Below, piece after piece: positions 1 through 12,100 of a stretch of 64,000 nucleotides of DNA (positions are counted from its first letter, which is position 1; every line of letters starts with the position of its first letter). The position numbers and the translations under genes were made by a program. Below the pieces are notes generated by a model. It was not told the origin of the DNA and made no database searches. It saw nothing but the letters and a program-made list of their open reading frames with translations. Source of the DNA: Rhyacichthys aspro (taxonomy: Eukaryota; Chordata; Actinopteri; Gobiiformes; Rhyacichthyidae); the NCBI GenBank assembly GCA_036850595.1, contig CM072161.1, positions 14,403,812-14,467,811 on the forward strand, written 5' to 3'.

Positions 1-137
1 TCAGCCACCAGTCTTACTTCATACGTAAAGCCCAAGATGTTAGACAACTCCTTCAAAAGGTCCAGACAGTAGCCTTCAAAACGGTCATTTCCCACCAGCT
101 CCTTGTCAGACTTTTTGTGCATGACATAAGGATTTTC
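1..137 (-). CDS. grik1: grik1 exon 10 (partial): ligand-binding S1
   Basis: The exon opens phase 0 after ttaacag with ENPYVMHKKSDKELVGNDRF, then EGYCLDLLKELSNILGF and TYEVRLVA, and runs off the window edge. The first Glu corresponds to the S1 Glu that takes part in the agonist cleft of kainate and AMPA receptors. Human has EEPYVMYRKSDKPLYGNDRF, so positions 2 (N for E), 12 (E for P) and 14 (V for Y) of this stretch differ. Confidence 0.95.
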
Positions 138-3100
138 CTGTTAAAGACAAGAGGAAATATGTCACTGTTATATTTCTGTGCTGCATGACATTATTTTCAT
201 TATTTACTATAAGTATTAGTTCTCCTCTGAGTTTCTAAGTGCTCAGTTTCTATCCTCTACTCATCCCGAAAGTGTCCCCTCCTCTTTTCCTCCTTTGTCC
301 TAAGTTTAACCTTCTTCCTCACCAATATAGTGGTGACAATGAGCGTCCTGTTAGCCAGCGAGTCTGTCACATTGTTATTCTTGTCTCGGTTACTCTCCGT
401 CAGGTTCATCCCCTTGTAAGAGTTCCACACGGCAATCTGCAAAGGCAAAAAAAAAAAAAAAACACACTCATGTCACTCACACTCTCTCCATAGAACAATG
501 GCAACTCTTCATTGTATGTTTGCAAACTGATGCAGTGAGGATCCCTGACACTTGTGAATTGTCTGCTCAAATGCCAAAAACAGTGGGAAATGTGCCGACA
601 TGCTGCATATTAATCATATTTTCTGATTCGTTGAACAGAAAAATGAAAAAGTATGACGGCTAAGAGACAACACTCGCCTGAGAATTTGACTTCTGCACCA
701 TCCACTCAATAGAATTTCCCTTTGTTCAGTTCTGCTTGGGTGATTTTTGGCAAAGTATAGAGAAACCTTATTAATGTACAGTGAATATGATGATAATAAA
801 GAGGTGGCTGCTCTGAGCTACAGGCACTGACAACGTGTGTTAGACAAAAGTCACGGCTTCTTCTTTGCAGCTAGTATAATGTGTTTTCCCAAATCGTTTT
901 ATCCAACATCCGACATTTATCCTCGCCACAGCCTCTGGCCCATCCACCAGGGGCAGGATGAAGGATAAGGACAAGGATCGCACAAGGTCACAGTAAATAG
1001 ATCCAATATGGCGTTTGTCCTCGGCGGTGTCGCAGTTGTAACTGTGAATGAGTTTATCAGGGCAGGCGGCATAATCCAGATAGTTATCAGATTAGGAGAG
1101 GCGTCTGGTGGCTGGATTTTGACCCTTTCAAATCCTGTCAGTGGTTAAAGCTGCGCAGAGGTCAACAGGGCACATGACAGTTGAAAATAAGTGCATTAAC
1201 TGATCAAAACTGTCAAATTAAGGCTTTTCCACTGAAGAGAATAAATGATTTGAGTGTTTTGGTGAGTGACAATAGACTTTTATTCAAGAGGAAGTGAACG
1301 CATCAATGGCTCTTAATAAACCGAGCTCTACAGAAAGTCGTATTTTTCAGCTGTTAAATTTGAGCTGTGTAGGATTACCTATTGGAAAGATAACATGCTT
1401 TTCACTCCTCATTATGTACCGTCTCATTCTGGAGGGCCACCCAGTCAGACAGTTACAAAATGTGTTCACATCGAACCACGCTAAAAGCACTCTATATCTC
1501 CGCTAAGAGTCCACTCTACACCGGAGTCCATAAATCTGTCTTATCTGCAGCCACTAGATTAGCAACACACTCAATGGGACTGGATTTAATTAACTGTATT
1601 GTCCTCAGTTTCAAAGATAAATGGACACAAGGTGCAGTGATTTTGAACAGAGGCTTTTTTTTTCCAGATAATTGCAGCACGTAATCTGTTTATGATCTTT
1701 TTATATTTGTGAATTATGGGATCAGCGGGCCAATAAAATATACACTTAAAACCTTAAAAAGTCTATCATGCATAGCACAGTGGCCTCCAACAACATAAGT
1801 GTGCTGTAAATACTGTCGGGAAATTCCCCATTTGATCTGCGAGTGAAATGTTATCAACACATCCTGAAGCACATCATCCAAATCCAAATCGCACTGGAAA
1901 ACCGTTACCACAGAGGAAGCCATGTTAAGCCAAGGCCAAAAGCTGTGAGGAATAATCAAAAGAGATTTCCAGAAAGTCAACAACTTTTAAGGGTGCACAC
2001 TTTTTTTTTGGTCTCCTTATCCTCTTCACAGAGTATTTCTCACTCCAGTCCCCACTAACACCACCGTAACGGGCTGATAATTCATTTTCATGAGCATAAA
2101 GTCAAGCATTAGGCAGTGCTTACTTTATAGTGGTACTTGCTCTGAGGGGAGGCTTTTAAGACCTAAACTGAATTAAAATTACAGTATAAATCGCTGGTTC
2201 TGTGACTTGACAGCTGCTGCCTGCCTATGTACCTGTCTGCCTGACAGCTCACACAGCGACGACGTGAAAAGGAACTGAGGCAGACTTCTGACAGCCAGAC
2301 GACCGAATGCATCCACACGGTACAATTAGGACAGCATAATAATATAATAGTATTTTAGAATGTCTTAAATGTCTGTGTGAGGTTTAGAACATAAGAGATG
2401 TCTGGTGGAGCAATGAATTGGTAACTATTAAGTTAAACGTTGCATGAATAATGTTTTATGTCATTTGCAATGTTAAAAAACTTATCCGTGAAATATTGTC
2501 GAACGCTATAAATGGCAATACACTTTTGTTCACAAATATTCCAACAGGTGGGTTAATATGTCACAGAAATTTGGGGACAAGCTCATGTTTTAAATGTGTC
2601 AGGTGATGTGGGTTTGCAAGACATAAGGGACGTGGTCTATATCAGCACTGGAGTGTAAAAACACAAGGACAAAAGCCCTAATAGGACTCAGAAAAATGAA
2701 AAAGACAAAATTCTGTGATATTTTGAGTTGTGTATAATTGTGTTTGCTAAAAAACAAGATAATTAACTTAATTTATCAGCTCTTAGGTGGATTCCTGAAC
2801 ACAGATTGTGTTGTGTGCACATATCAAACAGCTTAAAGAAGGTAAGTGGCAAAGATAGATTCCTACGTGTTGAAAAACTTCCTTATTATTATTCAGACCA
2901 ACACTAGCAAGACATTAAATTGCTGGCCTACCTTTACTATCATTATAGATCTTTTACCACATTCATCTGCGTGTATAATTCTTTTTTCTTCTGGCAATGC
3001 CAAAACAGTTTTGACAAGTGTCAGAGCACTGCGAAGACCCAAAACACGGGGAAAAAACTGAAATGTCAAACACATGGCATCTCTGTACACAAAATCAGTG

Positions 3101-6100
3101 AAGGGAAACAAGCTTGACAAGGCAAGGAGTGGCGTGGTGCGCTGCATAAAGAGTAAAAGGAAAGCAGGAAGTGGGTTAACGGCAAAGGGTCGGGCTCAAC
3201 ACTAACACAACCACAAACCTTGATCCACCTCTTGGTGAGCCGACTTCCACCTTCAGCAAAACCCTTTGGAAATGTGAAAAGGCGACACGAAGCAGAGACA
3301 GGCAGAGCACAAATAAGTTGATGCACTGTTAATAAAACTGGCGAATAATGTTAAAAAACTATATCCCTACAGTCCCTCTTTTAGGACACACAGTTAATGG
3401 AATAAATCAGGCAGCGTGGAAGCAGTATGAGCTCGCTGTAATTGGCCACTCACCCTGGCAGTGCCGTCCTCTTTCAGGCTGATGATGTCCAAATCAAAGT
3501 CTCTCCTCAGGCCATCTGTCTTATTAAGAACAATGTGGCCCGTCAGCCCGTCCCATTGTGCCTTTACCCAGAATAAAAAACAGAGAAAAAGAGAGAAGTG
3601 AGAGAAAGTGGAGAGTGTGCCGAGGATTACTGAGGCTTTAGAGGAGATTTCATGAGGGAAAGGTGAAGTGAGTGAGCCAGCAACAAGTGTCTAGTTAAGA
3701 ATGCTGAATTATTGATTTGACCAGTGTCAGCAGAGAAATGTCATGTTTTGCTTTTCTATGAAGCATGAGCAATTACCCTTTCAACTTTGTTTCCTATTTT
3801 TGATCTAATAAGTTTAATTTCTATTTTTGCTAAAGCTTAAGTAAATTGTATTGTATTTGAGAGTCTGCTAAAAGGTAGACATCCTTAAGGAGTAAGATTT
3901 CAAGAGAGCTGTAGTCAAGACCACACTGACCGAGACCAGGTCATGTCCAAGACCAGAGCGTATCGAGACCATGACAAGAACAGGACTTTTAGTGATCAAG
4001 ACTGAGTCAAGACCAAGACGTGTCAGGTCGATACCGAGTCAAGACCAGGACCGTGATGAATGAGACCAGGTCAAGACCGAATGAAGACCAGAGCCACATT
4101 ACAATACACTGTGATAGATAAAAAGGAAACAGTCCAAGACCAGTCTTAGACCAAGTCCAGGCTCATGGAAGTTAGTATTTGTTTGAAGGAGGCAGAGTTT
4201 TTATTTAATCCAGGTACAGGAATGCCATTTGTGGTTGGTCTTGTTTGGTCTTGTTTGGTCTTGTTTGGTCTTGTTTGGTCTTGTTTGGTCTTGTTTGGCC
4301 TTGTTTGGTCTTGTTTGGTCTTGTTTGGCCTTGTTTGGCCTTGTTTGGCCTTGTTTGGCCTTGTTTGGCCTTGTAGGTAGGTAGACAAGACCGAGTAAAA
4401 ATGTATCTCAAGATTAAGATGGGTCTCAAGTACAACACTAGGAATATATTTAACTTTTAAAATAATTAATCTGTATGTGCTTCCTTCAGTCATTTTTAAA
4501 GTAATAAACTCTGTTAATTAAAACTAAACCATAATTTATGTTAATCTAGTTCAACTGAATTAATTATGACGCTGATTTGTTATCATATAGGCCTTATATG
4601 AGACAATATTATACAGGGACTTAATCATGTGATAATGAGGACCAGATGAAGCACAGCCCGGTCACCAGGATGTAGTCTTGACCAGCTTTAAAATAAAAAC
4701 ACAGAAAACATTTTGTTCTGAAACCAAGACAAGTTTAACAGTATTAGGGGTTTCACAGTAAAAATCAATAAGAACTACAAACTGTAGCGCTCTGCGGCAA
4801 ATGTTAGATTACAAACTGTATTGCTACATTAGAAATGAAAAGCCTTCTGTCCATAGGTGGCCAGAGGTTAGAGCACAGGAATTCATTTTAGACATTCGAT
4901 TTAAAGCCTTTCGCTCTCATCCAAACTGTTTTTAATTGAGTGCTGTGTGAGATATATTATAGCTTCCCGCAATCAAAAAAAGCTCTTATCGAGTGATGAA
5001 TGTGCAGGAAGACAGATGCTTCAAAGGACCGATAGCGGCAAACAAAACACATCCCTGAAGAGAGGGGAAGGGAGGGGGGCATGGAGAGAGAAATATGAGT
5101 GAGGGGATTGAATGATAATGTTCCCGCTCCATGGCAGGCACCGGTCCTCCGTCGGATTTAAGACTTAAGAGATCAAAACACTCATGCATCAAAGGCCTCA
5201 TTTCTGTCTCTAGGCTGCCGCTGTGCCAGTCCGATGGGCACAGCTTCACTTTAAGCACATAAATACCATATAGTTATAAGTGCTAACTACCGCAAAAACA
5301 AGAAATTACAGAACTTTACTTTACTTGGTCACAATATGGCCATAGTAGAGTAAAGAAAGTCTGTAAACACTTAAATGCCAGGTAATAATAACAACCTTCC
5401 CCTCATGGAACATCATCCAAAGTCTCCAAAACACCATATGATGTCCTCCTATAACCCCTTGACTTGTTCCCTAGTCAGGATACATGGTACATTGTAGATT
5501 TTCACGTTTTCATCTTTAACTAACCTCTTTGAAAAGGTTCATAAAGCGAGGGCCGAACCGCCAGGGCTTGTGGCGGTGACACTGCAGGGAGCTGACGGTC
5601 ATCTGTGTCGCCCGCTGGGACGCCACGGCCACCATGTGCACGGCGTCGTACATTAAAGCTGCATCTGTCTGCGCGGGGAAGAACGGCTTTGTGTTACACT
5701 CTAGTACACGGCAATAACAAATGTAAACAGATGGTGCAGGAACTGAAAAAAAGAGCTGGAAATGATAAAGAGGAAAATGAAGAAGTAAACACGGCGCAGT
5801 ATAGATACCAGGATAAAACAAATATCACAGAGGATTAAAGTTTCAAACGTTTGGTCACAGTGAAATATAGCTCCTACAAGGATTTACAAAGCAGCAGATG
5901 TCTGGCGTTTACAAAAAAGAACTGAATAGATGCAGAATACAAATGTGAAGGCTTACAGTCATGATTCCATCCATCAGCCCACTTTCCTGTTTGGGGCCCT
6001 GCAGTCGTTCCATGGCCCACTTGTCCATAGTTGAAGTCACCCAGGGGTCGTCTATATTCAGAAGCCTGAATCCCGTCATGTTGACCCCACTGTAGCGGTA

Positions 6101-9100
6101 TGGCTCCAAGTCCAATGCAAACAGATCCTGCGGAATGAGACAGAAGTGAGAGTTATCTGCAGGATTTAGGCGACAACTAACGCAGACAGAGAAAGAACTT
6201 GGTGTTTCTTTCAAATCCAACACACAGAGACATCTTCGAGAGTATATTTATCAAGCTTACCAAAGTCGTGAAGAAGAAATGATAGTACTCTGTCATCATT
6301 CCCATTGATGAAAGCTGCGAAATGGAAAAAGTGGATAATGGTTATGAACACTGGCAAGGTGCTGTTTCAATGTTTTAAACATGATAGATTCTGATTCATT
6401 ATCCTGCCTTGTTTTTCTTTAAAAATCAGCGAATACCAGATTTTATTGCAAGGTTGCATTTTCTATTAAAGCCAAGAAAGTAATAGCAGAATAAAAAGAT
6501 TTAAATTGCACATGAGTCAGTGACAGTGCTTTGAAATAACAAAGAAAACTTGAGCAAACAACGTTAATGGGATTTTTGGATAATGAGATGAATGATCAAA
6601 TACTTTCTCCCAAAGGATGAATGAAGTGTCTGTGGAGCAAAACGGAAAAGTAATAACCTGCTTGAGGAGCTCGGACGCCATGCGGTAGGAGCAGTCAAAG
6701 ATAATAAAGAACTCCTTGTCTTTCTTGAGCTCTTTCAGCAGAGGTCGAGCGTCCTGGTTACCTGGAGTCAGCTGCCGGATTTTGACTTTTAGGTTGAACT
6801 TTGCAGGAGCCTTGATGAGCTCCTGCATCCGCATCAGACCTGCAAACAGAAAGAACATTCATGTTAAATATAACAGTTCAATTATGAGATATACAACACA
6901 AAGACAAGGACTCTGCAATTTTTTGTATTGTTCTAATGATAAAACACTAATAATTTGTTTGTTAGACCTTTATTACATAGTTTTGACTATGTTTTAACAA
7001 AATATAACTAAAGATTTTTTTTTTTACTTAGTAGTAGTGGAGATGGAGTGCTTTCTCATTTGTGCCCCTCTTTAAGCAAAATTAAGAGATAAGAAATCTC
7101 ACATTATTGGCCAGTTTTTCCCAAATACCCTCTTTACAGAAGATTACTGTAACGCCAATAAAAAGTATTACATTAAATATTTATCATATTTGTAATAGTG
7201 TTAAATTATTGCTGTCCCCAGCTTATCAATTTTCTACATATTTTTATTAAAATGTTTTGAGCATACATCATTTCTGTTTCAGTGCATCCTTGTACACAAC
7301 ATTGTGCATCCCTGTAAGAATGACATTTGGGGGAAATAAAGCTCTGATTGAAAAATAAAAGGTTAAAAAAGATCCATATTCTGTGACATTTGAGCATAGG
7401 CATGGGACAGAGGCATGTGATAGAGCCGGGGCGTTTGATATGTTGTGCAGTCAGAAGACCACAGGCACCTGTGCCCTGTTGCAGATTGGGTTCACAGTTT
7501 CATTAAAGGTGACTACTGCTGCCCAGTGTGTTTAGTGAGTGTTGTGACTATGATGGTGCCAGGTGAATATGATTTCAGGTCAGGAAACATGCCATCAACA
7601 TTTCATTTCAGTTTTGTCCCATATCTGCAATGCCATCATGAATCAATAATAGAGCCACATGAAAAATATCACTAACAATAGCTTCAATAATGTTATTTTT
7701 TACTGAAAGATTTACTCATTGTTATGTTATGATGTGTTTCCTTGCAGTGTTCGATAGCTAAAATAAACGAGTGAGGGTAACTCGTGCTTAGAATAAAAAC
7801 ACTTGACTTTATCTTAAGCAGCACTGATAACAAAAATCTGCAGAAATCCATTGTGTAATATTGGTCACTAGTGTTCCGTATTGGTTTGCCATTATAATAC
7901 ACTGACAACTATTCACAAACACACTGCTGTGCCATTATAAAAAAATTATATTGTAGCCTGCTGGCTCCAATGCAATTAGAAACGTGTTGGGACTAAAATT
8001 GTGAAATAATAAGGCTTTTTATGACATTACCCTTTGGCTATGAACAGATTTAAATCTGTGCAAACTGTAGCTTAGGATGAAAATGATATGGTAACAAGAG
8101 GTAAGGATGGATTTACATTTGTCAGGCAATGGAGTTCCTGATCTTGGTATTGGTAGTCAAAGTTTTAAAAAGCAGTAATGTGGAGAAACCTTAAACAACA
8201 CTGAGTTGGAAAAATGTGGAATTACAATTTTATTTAGTTACAACTAGACTGCTATAACTTATGACAGAAACAGAAATATGTGTGGCACGTAAAAGCTGTC
8301 TCGTACCAGTACTGTCCTCATAGACCACAGTGAGCTTCCTCCACTTGAAGAAGGTGACCACGTCCAGGATGGCCCGTGCGATGGCTGTGTACTCTGGATA
8401 CAGGTTGATGAAGAATGTGTCTTTGTTGTCCACTGACGGATGCTTCCAGCGCGTCTGGATGTGGGGCACCTCCAGAGCATTGCAGATGGACTGAACGGCG
8501 CTGACTGACGAACTATGAGATGGACCGAACACCGCCACCACCCCCAGGGCCAGCTGGTCACACACTGGCAACGAGGAAAAATGAAACGTCAGCCACTTAC
8601 TGTCTCTTCCATGTGAACTGCATTTCTTGCCCTTTCTGTATTCCTGATGGACACTGCTTCACTGGAATAATGGATATGACCTGCTTTTAGCTGAAAAACA
8701 CATTATCTATAAAGATATAAAGCTTGGACAACTTTAGAATCATTATTCATAACGTGTAGCATTAATGAATAGGGATAAAGTGTATGTATTTTCTTCACAT
8801 TTTAGTCTAGATGCTATCAATCCCATACGTCCTTCTAGTCTAAAGCTTGACAACGCTATTCTTACTGATTTGAATTTGTCACACTACAGAAATGACTTCT
8901 CCTTTTCTTGCAGGAACAAAGACATTTGATGAATTAAACTATTATGAAAGATAATTAGGTTCCTGATACTTGTGGAGAACCATGCATTTTTATAAAGGTG
9001 CTGAAGCTTGAGAGTCAAAACTAAGACAAAACTGAAGCTGCCATCATTATACTGTTAATATATGAAACCTGCAATTCCAGATTGGGTGATTTTGGTTTAT

Positions 9101-12100
9101 TTCATTCATATTTGATGATACAGCATTTAGGTTTTATTCTTCCTTTTGTGTGTGATCTATTGAGCTCCAGATTATGGATGAATAGTTTGACATTTTCTGG
9201 TACAGTCTTCTTCACAGTTCCATGTATAAAGTGATTTGAATTCACATTTCACAGTTCCACTTGTCTTGGCAAGCCTGGTTCTGCAGCAGAGCAGTACCTG
9301 ATCATGACACTAACACTGCCGTGCTTCATGTGAGAAGGCTCTAGTGAAAGTGTTTTTGTGTTGCAATTTTCATAATATATTTTTGATCTCATAGACATGT
9401 TCCCAAAAGTCTCATCAAGGATGGACAGCAGTGTTCTGGAAAAGTACTGTTATTTTAACAATAGCCAAGACAGGAGGAATAACAGTGGTCTCATAATACT
9501 TTTACTGATGCCAGATGTTACTCCCAAAATTCATTTGAAATTACTTTGCGATTCCTGTTTCTGCCACATGAAACCTACACAAAAGAGTCATAATCTGACT
9601 TTGATCTTAAAGGATCAGGATGCCTTTCCTGAGCTTCAGGTAATTTTCTATACGATAAAACACAACCAACTGTCTGATTGGACTGGTCCCCACCTCTCCT
9701 GGACGCCTCGAAACCATCAAACAGGTTGATCCTCTGGATGTCGTAGGTGAGTGTGGTGTTGGGCATCAGTGTCTTGTTGCGGTTTATGTTGTTCACAGCA
9801 AACTTGAAGGCCAGCTCATCCATACTCACCAGCTCACTCTCTCTGGTCTCAAAGATCCCACCTATAGGTAGCATAGAAAGGAGAACCATATCTAAATCTT
9901 ACATTTCTATTCAACTATATTAAGAATTAAGAGATATTTTTTATAAAAACGTAAAATATAAGTTATCTTTCTTCATGCATTATCTGACTTTTACTTAACA
10001 AGTGTCTATGAGCTGGAGGCTTGTAAAGACCATGCAGCTAGTGTAATGAGGCCAATACGTACTGAATGCTGAATGAACACTTTGTCCCAGGTTTATGTTA
10101 TTTTGTCAATTACAAGAGACTACAGGGAAGGCAGCAAACCTAATGTGTACTGCTGGAGTCATTTTCTACATGCTCTTATTAGTGCTCTTTTACTGGGCAC
10201 AGGTCGTGCACTTTAAGAGCACCAACCACTCAGTCAAAATTACACAAAACAATAGCTAATCACTTGTTTCTATCATTGGTGCCTTAGTAGCAAACAGAAG
10301 CTTCCCATTAAGGTTTATCAAATATCCACTCCCACTCAACAGAAATGTCACTTTAGATATTACTTGATATGTCTAAAGCAAATCTCCTGATCATTAAGCA
10401 GTGCTAAATTTCACAGCTGAAATATACTATGTACCATACATACAATCACACATGCTGGTCATATCTGTGTATGTCCCATTTTGGCATAATCAGCACTAGA
10501 CCATGAGGTGGGACCACCATAAGTCACATTTGGTTGACCTATAGATTGATTCATTGCAATAACCTCTGCAGATTGAGGACAGCCCGAAGAGCTACTACTA
10601 ACAGGTGCCATTATAATGAAACAACCAATGTTATATACTTTACCTGTCAGAAGTCATGATCAAAGCAAGTAAGCACGCAGCAGCAGTATGGACAATAACA
10701 CTTCACAAAGATCTTCTAACCTGCCAAAAGTTACAAATAGAGCTGCATATTCAAATCTATCTGTTCTTTTACTGAGCATGCCCAGTAAGGCACACAGGGA
10801 CCCTGTGCCACACAGAGCCTGTGCACATCAGTGCACCATCTGTCAGCAGGTGTTGAAGAAACAATGGCACTCTCACGGACTTCTGAAATTGCCCTGAAAC
10901 TGCTCGTCAACATCCTGTCATTGAGGACTTGAACATGTGAAGTGCAGACTCAAAGGAAGGCCAAATGGAGGCAGTGTAATTGCGACAGCAGTGTGAAAAG
11001 GCCAGGAAATAGAATAACCTTAAAAGCTTTTTGTGGAGGTTCAAAACACAGTTTTTGAGTCGAGTCACATCAATCAACAAGACAGACATGAAAAAGTACA
11101 ATAATTGTAGCTTTTGTAGTTACAATCTTCAGGGTCTTTCCCTCTTTGCAATAGATTTCTCACCTTTGTTGTTTCTGCTGATATTACTCAAATCTAATTT
11201 GAGACTTTTTCTTTTATTTGTTGTTGTCTTGATTAAGATCCAGTTTTGTGTAAATATCCTTTTGCTGATGCCGTACTGAAAAAATGCAAATAGTTGACTG
11301 GATGAAACGACCTGTAGTGTTTGATTTTTATGTTCAAATACACTTTACATAATGGACTTCATGAGCAGATGAGAGCATCTGCAGCCAAAGTTCAAGATTG
11401 ATTCTATCTTAGATTGTTATGTAGTGATAAGATGCTTGTGTTCTGTGACAGTGGTAAGAAATCTGTGGCCAGACTTGAACACAGAGACGTTTAAGTTTTC
11501 ACTGTGAAACCCATTCATTACCATACACGTGTCACTTATTCACAAACAGCATCTTACATTAGCCATGAGTTGTTGAACTCCACGTTGCATTGTCGATGAT
11601 GCATTCTTTCTTTCTTTTAAATGGGACCTATTTCCTTCTGCAAATAAATTAATGCATCTAGAAGCTCTAAAAGCATTCACTTAGCCCCTCGAATAATGAG
11701 GAACAATTTGCGGGCGTTATCCACATCCGTCTGGCCGGAAAGTCAGTACAAATGTGCATTTAAAGTTTCAAGGCACTTACATTACATTTCTTTTAAGATG
11801 CATTTGGGTTATGCAAAATGTACCAAGGTAGATTTTTATCCACATAAACATTCAGTCAAAAGGCTTGAGCACACACAATGAGGAGAGTCCATTTACATTG
11901 TAATTGTTTTTAATGTTCACATTCTACATTTTAAAACCAAGAGCCCAGAAGATTGTGTTCCTCATTTCTTAAAAATATATTTTTGACTTGCAAATCCTGT
12001 AATAACATGTGCTAACCTACAATTTGCATATAAATGATGAAGGGTAGGATCATGACAAACACACAAGGACTACCATTTGTTGTTCCTCATCACTTACAAT

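Larger units (their letters stand above)
3562..5524. other. grik1 intron between exons 7 and 8
   Basis: Holds the 10-bp minisatellite and its degenerate flank. No further gene or element recognised. Confidence 0.8.

Noticed and set aside
4146..4493. 115-codon minus-strand frame with repeated NKTKQDQTRP units
   Set aside because: It exists only because a 10-bp array leaves all frames open with a 30-bp period. No start, splice or family support.
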